Part shown: in pieces, positions 31,101 through 43,419 of the stretch
Layout: each line of letters begins with the position of its first letter
Position numbering within the stretch: the first letter of the stretch is position 1
NCBI GenBank assembly: GCA_030686995.1
Contig: CM060681.1
Coordinates: 162,899,333-162,963,332, forward strand
Source of the DNA: Artemisia argyi
Taxonomy: Eukaryota > Streptophyta > Magnoliopsida > Asterales > Asteraceae
DNA length: 64,000 nucleotides
Reading direction: 5' to 3'
Notes under the pieces: generated by a model
What the model saw: the letters and a program-made list of their open reading frames with translations, nothing else
Database searches by the model: none
Told to the model about the DNA's origin: nothing
Position numbers and translations under genes: made by a program

Positions 31101-32199
31101 CTGTAATTAAAGAATTTTGGAGTGTTGTGGAGGTGGCAGGGGACAATTGGGATGTTTTTAGGACAAGTTGGGGCTGTATGGAAGAAAACAGAGGACAAAG
31201 TGAGGTTTGGAGTGAAAATGAGTGAGAATTGCATTAAATGGGGTGTGGTTTGTCTGTGAGGTGGAAAGGAGGTGAGGGGAGAGTAGGTAGTGAGCTGGAA
31301 GGTGAGGTGGTGGTGGAAATACCACCTGGTTTCATGGATGCAGGGGTGAAAGAGGTGGAGCTACAGTGGTGGTGGTTTTGGCGGTATTGGGTGGTCAAAC
31401 GGGGTCAACCCCCGTTTTATTTAATAAGGGGGAGTGGGCCGGTTTAGGTTTTGGGCTTGGAAGGGGTGTGGGCTGGGTAAGGGTGTTTGGTTGGATTTGG
31501 TTTTTGGGTTAGTTTAATAAAAGGGTCCGGTTGGTTAGTGGTATTTTAACAAGGACCATTTTTGTAATTTGAGCAAAGTTAAGGGGCTGGAATTGTAATT
31601 CTCCCAAAGTGTTTTCAAGTACTTAACTTGCCAAATATGATAAACCAAGGACCAAATTTGTGATTTTTCCATTTAAAATATCCAGGGACCTTTTCTGTCA
31701 ATTTCTCTAACTCCAGGGACCATTTATGTAAATTTGGATTTTTAAGGGACTGTGGTTGTAATTTCTCAAAATGTTATCATAAGGACCAATTTTGTCATTT
31801 AAGAATAGTTCACGGTTTATTTTATTAATTTTCCATTTTTAAAACCTTAAGGACTAATTTTGACATTTTTCAAATTTGAGGGACTAAAGTTGTCATTTTG
31901 CAATTTTTAACTTTAAAGGACTACACTTGACAACTTATGAATCCCTAAGGACCTTTGATGATATTTTTCATGTTTTGATTTACCAGGGACTAGATTTGAC
32001 AAATTTTGAAACTTGAGGGACTGAAACTGCCAATTATGCAAACTTTGTACGTTTTTCATCTGTTTTTGCATATTTTGTATTTGAAACATATAAAACACAC
32101 TTCTAAGATATTTTAAGTATTATGATGCATTTTTGAGTGTTTTTGGATGTTTTGGCAGTTCAGATTGGTATAAAATGATAAGTATTTATAAACTCATCA
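28122..32199 (-). mobile_element. Element E: solo LTR, 4.1 kb, inside D
   Basis: The insert starts TGATGAG on the minus strand at 32199 and ends at 28122 with TA where CA is expected. GTCGT occurs on both sides (28117-28121 and 32200-32204), an exact 5-bp duplication. Its first 3 kb resemble the LTR-like sequence at 60832-64000 in order and words. No ORF, primer site or second LTR copy is present, so a solo LTR of a long-LTR family is the best reading. It is AT-rich, with a G-rich patch near 31240-31500. Confidence 0.75.
31540..32080 (-). repeat. Degenerate tandem units in LTR E
   Basis: Words such as AAGGACCAATTTTGTCATTT and GGGACTAAATTTGACA recur about ten times at spacings of roughly 40-60 bases. 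The related LTR at 61000-61330 has the same pattern in the other orientation. Confidence 0.7.
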
Positions 32200-34404
32200 G
32201 TCGTCTTCTAAACCAGTTTTGTATTCCGGACCTAGTTGCAAGCATTCTTTGTAGAAACCAAGCATCCTATTCTTTACATACTCTACTCCTCTACGTCTAT
32301 CCTCCTCATTCCTATAATAAGCCGCTTGCTTGTGTTCCTTTTCGAAATTAGAGAGAAGGCGGTATTGCTCAATCTTGTAGGGCATTTGATAGGCAACCTC
32401 ATCATTCTCTTTCTTGAATCTAACTATCCCTAAAGTCGGATCATAACTCATCCTAGTGGCCTCAACAAATGGTTTTCCAAATATTATTTGGCTTAGGCAA
32501 GCATCTATCACCGGACGAGTGTCTTCTACTATCATAAAATCGATCTCATAAGTGAGATTCCCTATAATCACATGTAATCCCTTTACTCTTCCTACAAAAT
32601 TACTTATCAGATTCGTATTGGGCATCATCCTAAAATCAAGTTGTTTCTTCATCACCCAATTGTAATAAGTCCTAGTCATGATGTTTACGGGAGATCCAAG
32701 ATCAATGTAAGCTTTCCATATATGCATGTGCCCGATATTGCATGGTATGTTAATGTTAGAGGGGTCTCCCATTTTGATAAGGGGGGTGCCAAGGATACAT
32801 GGTCTCTCGGGGCTATCGAATAAATCCTTATGGTATTCCCGTTCTTCCTTGGTGGGCAACTTATCAAAGTACTTCTCTTTAGGCTCTACCTCCTCTAATT
32901 CCTCTTCCTTTTTAACCTCAACTTCCCTACTTTCATCCCTAGTCTTAGTTTCTACTCCAACTTTATCCTTGTTACTCTCTTCTATCTCCTTATCTATTGG
33001 CTTAATGGTGACAACATTGACGAAGTGGACATGTTTGGATGATGAGGGGTCCTTAATTTGGATTCCATTATTGGTGTCCCTAGTGTCCTTCCTAGATGTG
33101 ACTAACGCTTGGTTGTTGAGGGCTTTCAACAAGCTGTCAATCTTGTTGGTCATCTCCGTTTGTTGTTGGTTGAATTCGGTTTCAAACCTAGCTATGCGAG
33201 CTTCTTGAGATGCCATAAACTTTGACATCAATCCTTCAAGATTGTTGGTACTACCATAGTTGTTGGAAGGATTGTTGTTGAAAGTACGGTTGGATGGTGG
33301 ACCATTTGGTTGGTAACGATTAGGCGGATTGGAAGAATTGGGTTGATTTTGTTTCCACCTAAGGTATGGGTGATTTTTCCAAGAGGGGTTGTATGAATCA
33401 CCGTAAGGGTTTGGCTCGGGCTTGAAAGTGTACCACTTATCTCCCGCTTCGTCGGTACCCGTGGATGCGCAGTCCGCAAAAGCTGTTCCGGGGAGTTCCA
33501 CACAATCACGAGTGTCGTGGGGACCACTGCATAATTCGCATGAAGAAGTGATTTTGTTCACTTGGCTTGAAGGTTTAGGAGCTTCGTAAGATTTCATGAG
33601 AAACTTGACTTGGTCCTCAAGTTCCATGATCCTACGGTCGGGAGTGCTAGAATTGTTCGAAGGCAAAGATATTGCCTTGACCGTTTTGTTCAAATCACGG
33701 GAATCATTCCAACTTTCGTTGTCATAGAGAGCAAGATCTTCTATGAGTTCCCATGATTGTTCCGCACTTAGATCACGTAGCTTACCACCGGCCGATTGGT
33801 CAATGGCTCGCCTCGTGGAGATATCGATATGGTCATAAAAAATTTGGACTTGGAGCCAAAGATCTATGCCATGATGAGGGACTTTTTGGAGTAAGTCCTT
33901 GAAACGAGTCCATGCTTCATAAAGAGATTCATTTTGACGTTGTTGGAACATCAAGATGTCATTTCTAAGCTTAGTAGTTCTCCCCGGTGGGAAAAATTGA
34001 GCAAGGAAACGAGTGGTGAGATCATCCCATGTGGTGATGGATCCCGCGGGTAAATGCTCAAGCCATTGACTAGCTTGATCCCGTAGAGATAATTGGAATA
34101 GGCGTAATCGGGTTGTCTCTCTAGTTTCAACACCTAGGTCTATGGAATCTACGATTTTAAGGAAGTCCTTAAGATGTTGGTTTGGATCTTCGGAACGAAG
34201 TCCATGGAATGCACATCCGCTTTGCACCAACCGGATGGTGTCGGATCGCAAGGGGGTCACATTGGCTCCGGTGAGCTCAATGGTGTTTCGGTAGCCTTGG
34301 TGGCTAGGTCGGGAATACTCTCCTAAGGTTCGGGGCCTAAGAGGTTCTAGTGGTCAGTTTTGTTGTGGTGGGATGACGGGTTCAAGGATGTTCCCATCGT
34401 CCAT
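32197..34404 (-). CDS. Gag-protease of element D (one early stop; end cut by E)
   Basis: A 687-codon open frame runs from 34260. The natural ATG is probably 34404 (MDDGNIL), with one TGA at 34356-34354 between them. Residues (counted from 34260) of about 1-180 are an Athila-type retrotransposon gag domain (RLRLFQLSLRDQASQWLEHLP, LRNDILMFQQRQNESLYEAW). A short zinc motif, CELCSGPHDTRDC, is at 241-253; a Gln/Asn-rich region, a coil at 340-380 and an acidic Lys/Glu segment follow. A retropepsin-like domain has IDLGSPVNIM at 519-528. E supplies the present stop: its first bases TGA follow GAC GAC. Without E the frame would run about 11 more codons, to 28081. Confidence 0.85.
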
Positions 34405-34552
34405 GATTTCGGGTGGTGAAGAGTTACGAACAAAAACACAAAGAAATAAGATAGACTAAAGAAAACCTAAAAATAAAAATAAAATCTTACTAGAATGGAA
34501 TCCAGCAAGTAGACCTAATAAAAAGAAATTCTAACCTAGACAATAACTATTT

Positions 34553-34570
34553 CCCCGGGCTGCGGCGCCA
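34553..34570 (-). other. Primer binding site of D (tRNA-Asp type)
   Basis: On the minus strand this reads TGGCGCCGCAGCCCGGGG, just inside the 5' LTR, and matches the site in I base for base. Confidence 0.85.
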
Positions 34571-34576
34571 AAAACT

Positions 34577-35982
34577 TGATGTACGTGGGAATCGCACCAG
34601 GTTTTACCTCTCAAGGGATCTTGAGAAGCTTACAACCCCCACCAGGCAGTGTACCTAATCGTTGTAGTATAGTATAGTGACAAGTACCGGGGGATTGATC
34701 GTTCAGCTAGGAATAGTGTCGCTCGGATTAGAAAACCTAAATACTAGTTCTAAGGGTGAGGGATGATTCTTTTTGTATTTTTATATTTTTTAGAAAGCAA
34801 GTAAAAATCTCGGGTTTGAAGGATTTGGGCGGAATTAGTTGCTAGTCAACTAACCCAATACTAAAGATGCATTCAAAATAAAATACAAGAAATGAAAAAA
34901 AACTAAATTATACTAAGGTTGTGAGCAATAAGTGGAGAAAATGTGTTTACTTAGATTTCACTACTCCCTAGACATCTTTTACATGTTAATTACTTGTTAC
35001 AGTTGCGTGGATGACGGATTGTATTCCTTAATACCATTAATGGGGTGGCGCACTTAACTCCCCAATCCTATGAGCTCTTATCTCCTCCTATGCCATGCCC
35101 ATCACAACCATAGGGATTATAAACAGTGGCTCATGCATTAAATACAACCAATAAAGACCTAGTGCACATCGGTTCATGTTTCCTAAGACGTTCAAGCATG
35201 TTACCATTTGGAGATCTGTCAGTTTTCTTAAGCCTAACATCAAATTCATTCATCTAAAATAACTATAAACAAGTAATCATCACATAATTAACATCTAGGT
35301 TTCATTAGATCCAAGCAAACACAAGATAGATCTAGCCAAGCATGATGGAATTAAGACAAGAACGAGATATAGACAACCAACACATAGACATATTGATTGA
35401 ATTAAAAGAATACTTATCTCAATTACACATGAAAGGTATCAAAGGCTTAGAACCATTGAAAAACCTGTAAAATTCGCACCAAGTTCGTACTTAGGGTTTC
35501 TCCAAAACTTCTCTCTCCATGTGTGAAAATTAGGAAAAATATATATAGGAAATAGGGTATGACGGCGTCAAGACAAATCTTGTGACGCCGTCACCTTGCC
35601 GCCAAAATAATTCTCGGACTGCCTTGATCTACTTTTGACGCCGTCATGTGTTATGCATTTCCAGGCCGTCATGAATTTTACTCTTGACGCCCTACTTCGT
35701 GACGCCTTCAAATCTGTACTGGATCATCATGGAAATTACTCTTGACGCCGTCAGGAATTCCTTCTTGACGCCGTCACCTACTGTTCCCAGCAAGGAAAAT
35801 TAAGACTTTGGCGTTTTCTTCACTTTTATGCTCCAAAAATGTCCGAATTGCTTCCTTTTCTAGATTTCTCTCCCAAAGTACCTAAAATCACAAAAGGAAC
35901 GATTTAGGGCAATATTTGATCAAATAAATTCAATTCCGGACTTAAATGACCCCCTAAAAATGGTTCATTTTTCGCCTCATCA
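34577..35982 (-). repeat. 5' LTR of element D
   Basis: Reverse-oriented copy of 24132-25536, with the same palindrome array (about 35560-35780) and conserved leader blocks. It is followed by the CACAG duplicate at 35983. Confidence 0.92.
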
Positions 35983-35987
35983 CACAG

Positions 35988-37213
35988 GTTTAACAGGTTA
36001 TATATGACAAGAAGATGATTTATATTTCTGGAAGGGAAGCTTTGAACATTCATTTTCTAGGAGGAAGATCTAACCTTGTTGACACACTATCCACATCGAA
36101 CGAATCAGGGGAGTATTTGTTTTCATTCTTTTACCTATTTTACTTTTACATTCTTTAATTGAACATTGGGGACAATGTTCATCCTAAGTGTAAGGGGAGG
36201 GTAAATGATGATACCTTATAGGATACAATTGTACTTGAGTTTGTTTGTTCGATGGTAGGTGTGTAATAAAACTAAGAGAAATACTTGTTAGTGTAATTTT
36301 AGCGCCAAATTTAAAATTTTTTACAACATTTAAGAGTGAAACTTTAGCCTTAACAAGCGTCTCATGGATAGGAGTCGTATGACTAGCACAAAATCGTAAC
36401 ATTCAGAAAAATTTTCCACCCAAATATGTGAGATTCGCCTTTAGATTTGATAGGAAAAGCATTTATTATTGGTGCTTATGAGTGTACCAGTAGCATTTAG
36501 ATTCTAGAACTTGCGTTAGTGATGCATCCCGTGACCGCTAGTGAGATTAAATTCGTGTAGTAGGATTTACTACATGATAAGAGGCATTAGGATCACCCTT
36601 GTGCTAAACCCGTATCATAATTACTTGACCATTTAAGTCATATTACTTGACTAGTAAAGTCAATTAATTTTTCCCACACCTTAGCGTTGTACTCATTTTT
36701 AATACACGAAACCCCTAGTACACCCCTCCGAGCCTATCTTTTCATTTCAAACTTTACGCATTTTACTTAAAGGAAGAATTTGTTACAACCCACCCCAATT
36801 GTTCAACCAAATCGCCTTAGCCTTCCGTGTATGTACTCATCTTTAGTGTATTATTGTTATTTATTTAAACCCTTAGTTAATTATCTAATTGATTACATGG
36901 TTGCTAAGTCGAGTCATATCATGTACATATTGTTTTGGGACGATTGGGTAAAGTACAAGTGTTATGGAGTAATGGGGAAGACATCAAATTATTACCCCCC
37001 CCCCCATATGTGCGTTAATCTTAAAAAGTACTCCAAGTGTTTTGATTATCTTGATTCAAGTCATTAGAGTAGTTTAGTGTAAAGTATGTAAAAATTCAAG
37101 TGTAAGGGAAATGTGCATTCCCTATGATGTATTATTTTGGATGGTAGGGTAAGAGTGTATACAAAAAAAAATACAAAAAAAAATAAATAAAAAAAATAAA
37201 TAAATAAAAAAAA

Positions 37214-37214
<1 letters not shown>
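35988..37214 (+). other. Noncoding internal part of element C, middle piece
   Basis: It continues C from 24131 (after one CACAG) and is collinear with 15365-16600 of B. It contains the hairpin near 36163-36182, polypurine-like motifs near 36187 and 37099, a run of C at about 36996-37008, and ends in an A-rich tract where the non-LTR element sits. Confidence 0.7.

Positions 37215-37270
<56 letters not shown>
37215..37270 (+). repeat. (AAT)n microsatellite at the 5' side of the non-LTR element
   Basis: About 18 perfect AAT units, preceded by an A-rich tract with irregular T. Confidence 0.95.
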
Positions 37271-37971
37271 TATTATGGTTTATTATGGTGTGGGCGAAAA
37301 TGGCGATCATCTAGATCGTCTTCTCCTCCGTTCCCGCTGCTACCTCTGATCCAACAATTCTTGTTGGTGTGCAATTTCGGTTTACTTTTAGTTTCTTTCG
37401 TAGTTCAGTGTTGGGATTTGTCCCTCCAACACGTTGTTGGATTGTGGCTTTCTTCCCAAAATAGGTTCCCTTGTTCACAAACATAGTTCGGATATTGACT
37501 TGGCCTGGTCCTCCCCCTTCATGTCTGCTGCAGAAGTATGGGAAAAACTTCCATTGACATCCTGGTTATTGTTTGGTGGGGAAGAAGGTGCATTTTGTTT
37601 GGAGTGGTTCATAGGGGTTGCGGTTTGTTTTGTGGTTGCGATTAGCTTGTGGGTCCCCTGGTTATTGTTTTCATCTTGTAGGTTTGCTGGTTGTATTTTC
37701 TTGTGGTGGTTGTTTGGTGGGCCCTCATTTACTGCGTTTAGTTTGCATTATTTTGGTGTGTTGCGTTTAGTTTGCATTATTCTGGGGACCAGTATTTCTT
37801 GCGGTTTGGGTGGTGGGCCCCACGTTGAGCTTAGTTTGTTTAAGAAGAGATATTGCCTTTTGTTTTGGACTTGGGCCGCTGTTGGGTTGTTCTTTGGGCC
37901 TTGTGGTTGTTCTATTATTTTAAGTTTTTTGCCTTTACATAACGGGCTCTTAGAGTGTTGGTTTCTTTTTT
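37271..37971 (+). other. 5' leader of the non-LTR element
   Basis: G/T-rich sequence without a convincing gene. An overlapping frame at 37434-38075 is Trp/Phe/Leu-rich and looks like a by-product of GT-rich composition. A short direct duplication with GCGTTTAGTTTGCATTAT occurs near 37734 and 37763. Confidence 0.5.
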
Positions 37972-40900
37972 ATGGCAATCACGCGTTTTCATTGTCCTTT
38001 TGCGGGCTTAAGCGGTTGTCAAGATGGTGGCGGGAATGGGCTCACCAAAACCTCGTTGATCGCTCACTTACGTGACCGTCATTTCAATGAGGGTGCTTTA
38101 CCTACCACTAAACATTCTCTGGCTACCAGTCTTGCCATTTTTGAGTCGGCTGAGGTCACTTTGAAGCATATGGGTATTTGGTTATGCGGCGTGTGTTTTA
38201 AGACACATTCCCTTCGTTCCAAATGCCGACATGGATCTGATTGTGTGTTACCCCCTGACTGTGGTAATGGTGTTGTTAAGTTCGTGTTGTTTGATCTCGC
38301 CAAGCCACCGGTTCCTTCTTCTGTTCAGCATGTCCAGGATAAGGGTTCGACCTCGGAGAAGCAGTTTGGTTTCGACTTACACTTGCTTGACACCTTGCTT
38401 TCTAAGGGGTTGCGTACTGTCAAATCCATCCCTCCAAAGTGTCGTTTGGGATTCGCTCGCGTACTGAAAGGAGCTCTGGATAAGGTGATCTGCACGCCTG
38501 AGGATATTTCTTGTTGGGTCCGTCTTTTAGTCATGCCTCTTTGCCTCCTGAAAACCTTTCAGCCGAGGAGTAACATGGAGTGTAGGTCAGCCCTTAAACG
38601 CCAACGCCAAGAAGAATATATCGCTAATGCCATTAGCTCTTGGGGTACGCCTGGTGGTGGGTTACAGCTTGTTAAAGAGGTTTTGGCGGAGCCCTCCCCT
38701 GCATGGTCTAATATTGATGATGACAACCTGGACTTGGGGGAGCGTAATGTCAAACAATGCAAGAGGAAGGTCTGTGATGGCCATTATACTGCAACTGTCA
38801 GGGTTCTTTCTTCTTCAGGTGTTGCTCCTTATAATGATACCACCCTTGAGGACCTTAAGGCTAAGCACCCCTTCAAGTTTGCCCCCTCTTTGCCGAATAT
38901 ACCGTTTGATCATCATTGCCCTGTTGCACCTACTGCTGTGGTTCTTGATATGATTAAGAGCTTCCCCCGAGGTACCTCTTGTGGTCGAGACGGATTGCGT
39001 GCCCAACACCTTTTGGATTGCTTTAGTGGTGCGGCTGTGGCCATTTCAGATGAGTTAATCGATTCTATCACCCAGGTGGTTAATCTTTTTCTTGGTGGTA
39101 AATGCCCCAGGGTGTTGGGTGAGTTCATTGCTAGTGCCCCTCTCACACCGCTGATCAAACCAGGAGGGGATATCCGCCCCATTGCTGTGGGGACTGTTTG
39201 GCGACATTTAGTTTCTAAGGTTGGTGCTTCTATGATTGGCCACTCCTTAGACAGCTATTTGGATGATCTCCAATTTGGTGTTGGGGTACCTGGAGGAGGG
39301 GAGGCTATTCTTCATGCAGTGAACAGGTTTATTGAAGATCGCGGTGGCGAGGAAAGCCTTTCGATGCTACTGGTGGATTTCAAAAATGCTTTCAACTTGG
39401 TGGACTGGGAGGTCATGTTACAAGAGGTTCGCCTGCGTTGTCCTGTCATTTCTCGTTGGGTTGAATTTTGCTACTCCAGCCCAGCTAGATTATATTATGG
39501 TGAACACACTTTATGGTCACACCAAGGAGTGCAACAAGGTGACCCACTTGGACCGCTTCTCTTTGCACTAGTGCTACACCCATTAGCTTGCAAGATCAGA
39601 GATTCGTTTAGTCTCCCCCTTCAAGCGTGGTATTTGGACGATGGCATGATCATCGGTGACACTCTAACAGTTGGAAAGGTTTTGGAGCTTATTATGAAAG
39701 ATGGACCCCATTATGGGTTGCATCTCAATGTCGATAAAACCGAGGTTTTTTGGCCAAGGGAGGATCCTAGAAGCAGGCTTGCAGGCGTTTTCCCGCCTAA
39801 TATCGCCCGGCCTTCGCATGGTGTTAAATTGTTGGGGGGGCCAGCCAGTGTAGACCTTGCGTTTAGCAGCGAACTTGTTATGAAACGGGTTGCTAAAACC
39901 ATTGAGCTTATGGATGCTGTTGCTAAGCTTAATGACCCTCAATGTGAGCTGCTACTCCTTCGGGCATGTGCTGGAATCTCCAAGTTGTATTTTTCTATGC
40001 GCACATGCCCCCCTCAGGTCTTCGAGAGGGCTCAGATTGCCTTTGATGCGGCACTTCGTTCCTCTCTAGAGCGTATTGTCACTGCTTCTGGGCCTGGTTT
40101 TGGAGATTGGCAATGGAGACTAGCCACGCTACCTTTTGAGTTTGGGGGACTTGGTGTATACGCTGCAGGTGATGTATTGAACTATGCTTTCCTTGCATCT
40201 AGACTCCAATCCACTAGCTTACAGACTAAGCTCCTCCGACATTCTGGCATCATTACTTTTGGTTCTTCCTTCGATGAGGCTTTGTACGCTTTTAATGCAA
40301 AGATGGAAACTGACCTCTTAGGCAGCTCGTGTGAGATCGCTGCCCCCAAACTTATGAAGAAATTGGCAGACGTATATTTCACACGTGTTGCCAAAATGGC
40401 CGAATCCACCTTTTGCTTATCTACTAGACAAATGGCTTTATGGAGATCGCAAAACGAGGACCACACTTCAGACTGGCTAAGGGTTATCCCGATTTCTGGG
40501 TTGGGACAGACCATGAATGCCAGGACTTACCGTTGTGTGTTGTGCTATCGGATGGGTATTCCCCTATTTTCTACTCAAATGCCATGCTCTGCCTGTTCCA
40601 GGGTATTTGTGGGGGACACTTATGGAGATCACGCTGTCTCATGTGCTGGTATCATCGGGATTAAACATCGACATAATATAGTACGTGATACCCTTATTAA
40701 TATATGTTCTCGGTCGGGGATCTCGGCCCGTAAAGAGGTTGACATTGGGCTGTGCGGGGACAGGGACAGTGCCCTACGCCCAGCTGATGTGTTACTCTAT
40801 TCTTGGGATGATGGGAGGGACACATGTGTCGATTTGACAGGGGCTTCTCCCTTGACACAGACCAGCATGGCTAATTTCGTTCCTGGGCGTGTGGTTGTTG

Positions 40901-41001
40901 AAGCTGCGCAACGCAAACGGGCCAAGTACGAGACCAAATGTGCGGACAGTGGATATGGGTTCCTCCCCTTCTCATTCTCTTCCTTAGGAGAGCTTGAGTA
41001 A
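37972..41001 (+). CDS. Reverse transcriptase with N-terminal zinc finger and C-terminal CCHC/endonuclease-like domain
   Basis: 1,009 codons from ATG 37972. Residues 8-37 have a C2H2-like finger (C8, C16, H32, H37), and 72-91 a second Cys/His cluster. RT motifs: LTPLIKPGGDIRPIAVGTVW (391-410), DFKNAFN (469-475; D469), GVQQGDPLGPLLFALVLHPL (519-538), YLDDGMIIGD (554-563; D556, D557) and GLHLNVDKTEVFW (582-594). Toward the C-terminus is C872-x2-C875-x11-H887-x3-C891, then RPADVLL (936-942), VDLTG (953-957) and a late KRAKYETKC (982-990), in the order of the CCHC plus restriction-like endonuclease of R2/R4-type elements. No N-terminal APE endonuclease is present. The frame probably continued past the present stop (see next entry). 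Confidence 0.85.
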   Translation: MAITRFHCPFAGLSGCQDGGGNGLTKTSLIAHLRDRHFNEGALPTTKHSLATSLAIFESAEVTLKHMGIWLCGVCFKTHSLRSKCRHGSDCVLPPDCGNGVVKFVLFDLAKPPVPSSVQHVQDKGSTSEKQFGFDLHLLDTLLSKGLRTVKSIPPKCRLGFARVLKGALDKVICTPEDISCWVRLLVMPLCLLKTFQPRSNMECRSALKRQRQEEYIANAISSWGTPGGGLQLVKEVLAEPSPAWSNIDDDNLDLGERNVKQCKRKVCDGHYTATVRVLSSSGVAPYNDTTLEDLKAKHPFKFAPSLPNIPFDHHCPVAPTAVVLDMIKSFPRGTSCGRDGLRAQHLLDCFSGAAVAISDELIDSITQVVNLFLGGKCPRVLGEFIASAPLTPLIKPGGDIRPIAVGTVWRHLVSKVGASMIGHSLDSYLDDLQFGVGVPGGGEAILHAVNRFIEDRGGEESLSMLLVDFKNAFNLVDWEVMLQEVRLRCPVISRWVEFCYSSPARLYYGEHTLWSHQGVQQGDPLGPLLFALVLHPLACKIRDSFSLPLQAWYLDDGMIIGDTLTVGKVLELIMKDGPHYGLHLNVDKTEVFWPREDPRSRLAGVFPPNIARPSHGVKLLGGPASVDLAFSSELVMKRVAKTIELMDAVAKLNDPQCELLLLRACAGISKLYFSMRTCPPQVFERAQIAFDAALRSSLERIVTASGPGFGDWQWRLATLPFEFGGLGVYAAGDVLNYAFLASRLQSTSLQTKLLRHSGIITFGSSFDEALYAFNAKMETDLLGSSCEIAAPKLMKKLADVYFTRVAKMAESTFCLSTRQMALWRSQNEDHTSDWLRVIPISGLGQTMNARTYRCVLCYRMGIPLFSTQMPCSACSRVFVGDTYGDHAVSCAGIIGIKHRHNIVRDTLINICSRSGISARKEVDIGLCGDRDSALRPADVLLYSWDDGRDTCVDLTGASPLTQTSMANFVPGRVVVEAAQRKRAKYETKCADSGYGFLPFSFSSLGELE

Positions 41002-41193
41002 GATGCGGTGACATTACTAAAACGCATCCGTAGATTCTCGTTGACCCAGGGCATTGGAGCACGCGCCGCTGATCATATTTTTAATAGAATTAGCTTTGCC
41101 ATAGCTAGAGGAGTGGGAGCCCAGCTTGTTTCTCGGCTCCCCACTAATTTCTTGTAAATCTTATGACTTTCTAATGAAGTGATGTTTTTATAA
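41002..41193 (+). pseudogene. 3' end of the non-LTR element, with 51 more open codons
   Basis: Past TAA 40999-41001 the same frame is open for 51 codons to TAA 41155. It reads as ordinary protein (LLKRIRRFS, then ARGVGAQLVSRLP), not noise, so the TAA is probably a recent nonsense change and the family protein about 1,060 residues. After 41157 a short AT-rich 3' UTR leads into the (TAA)n tail. Confidence 0.65.
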
Positions 41194-41875
<682 letters not shown>

Positions 41876-43330
41876 TGATGAGGCGAAAAGTGTACCGCTT
41901 TTAAGGGGTTATTTAAGCCCGAATTCGATATTATTTGTTCAAATATTGCCCTAAATCGTTCCTTTTGTCATTTTAGGTACTTTTGGAGAGAAATCTGGAA
42001 AAGGAAGCATTTTGGACGTTTTTGGAGCATAAAAGTGAAGAAAACGGCAAAGTCTCAATTTCCTTGCTGGGAACAGTACCTGACGGCATCAAGGTTCTAC
42101 AAGTGAAGGCGTCAAGAGTGACAAAAGAGGTAGAAGTGGAAAATATATGTGACGATCCAGAATGTTTTTAGGCATATTGGCCTGACGTCGTCACCTAGGC
42201 CGTCAGGGTCCAAATACACGTGACGACCCAGAGTGATTTTCTACATGACGGCGTCAGAAGTGGATCTAGGCAATACGAATTTTATCATGGCGGCGAGTTG
42301 ACGGCGTCACAAGCTATAACGTGACGCCGTCAAGGTGTAAAATCTATATATAGTTTTCCAATTTTCATTCATTAGGGTGTAACTTTGTGTGCAACTTTGA
42401 GGGAATAAACCCTAGACGAATTTTAACAGCTTTTCAAGGGTTTCAACCCCTTGATTCTTCCATTTTCAATTGAAGATAAGTACTTATTCAAATCATTCAA
42501 TATGTCTATGTGTTGTGTGATTATATCTTACGCTTGTCTTCTCTTTAACATGCTAGGCTAGATTTTTATTGTATTTGCTTAGATGTAGTGAAATCTAGAT
42601 GTTGATTATGGGTTGATTGTTTGTTTATAATTGTTATGGATGATTGTATTTGATGTTAGGCTTAAGAAAACTGGCAGACTTCCATTGGTAACTTGCTTGA
42701 ACGTCTTAAGAAACATGATCGGAGGTGTACTACGATTTTTGGTTGTATTTAATGCGTAAGAGAATTCTAATGATCCCATGTTAGGAGCTTCTAACGGCTC
42801 CACATAGGAGTGAAGTAGGATCTTATAGAGTTGGGGAATATTTTACACGGCCCTACGACTAGTATTAAGGAATATGACCCGTCATTCATGCAATTGTAAC
42901 AAGCTAATCAACCTGTAAAAGATATCTAGGGAGTAATGAAATCTAATTAAACACAACTTCCTCATTATTGTTTCCACCACATTAGTATAATAGTTTCATT
43001 TTCATTTTTGTTATTTTATTTTGATTGCATCTTTAGGTTAATTGGGTTAGTTGGCTAGCAACTAATTCCGCCCACTCCTTCAAAACCCGAGATTTTAATT
43101 GCTTTCCATAAAATATAAAAATACAAAAAGAATCATCCCTTACCTCTAGACCTAGTTTAGTAGGCTTTCTAATCCTAGCGACACTATTCCTGAGTTGAAC
43201 GATCAATCCCCCGCTACTTGTCACTATACTATACTACAACGATCAGGTACACTGCCTGGTTGGAGTTGTAAGCTTCTCGAGATCCCTTGAGAGGTAAAAC
43301 CTGTTGCGAGGGGGCAATTCCCACGTATCA
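41876..43330 (+). repeat. 3' LTR of element C
   Basis: 1,455 bp, TGATGAGGCG...CGTATCA. U3 is diverged from B, but the palindrome array (about 42080-42335), TATA (about 42349), leader blocks and U5 end are conserved. It adjoins element G directly. Confidence 0.88.
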
Positions 43331-43332
43331 CA

Positions 43333-43419
43333 TATTTCCACCCTAAGGGTGTGTATCACTACTTCCACCCGCACTTAATCCTAAGTGCAGGGAAAACCTC
43401 CCCTATTTCCGTTAAATAA
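43333..43419 (+). pseudogene. Last 28 codons of element G ORF
   Basis: The residues match the conserved C-terminus of the ORFs of B and I (YFHPKGVYHYFHPHL, then GKTSPISVK) with a TAA at 43417. The upstream part of the ORF is missing at the C/G junction. Confidence 0.75.

Larger units (their letters stand above)
24132..35982 (-). mobile_element. Element D: inverted gag-protease-only Athila-like gypsy (7.8 kb without E)
   Basis: D lies in reverse. Its LTRs are 24132-25536 (3') and 34577-35982 (5'), about 1,405 bp each, with roughly 25-30 differences by eye, so D is probably older than A and B. CACAG flanks both ends (24127-24131 and 35983-35987). The primer site is at 34553-34570 on the minus strand. 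It encodes a gag-protease-like protein but no RT or integrase. Solo LTR E interrupts the end of its ORF. Confidence 0.92.

Noticed and set aside
37122..37310. Tyr-rich minus-strand frame
   Set aside because: Translation of the AAT microsatellite.
37434..38075. 213-codon frame in the non-LTR element leader
   Set aside because: Trp/Phe/Leu/Gly-rich translation of GT-rich sequence that runs into the RT ORF in another phase, without known ORF1 motifs.
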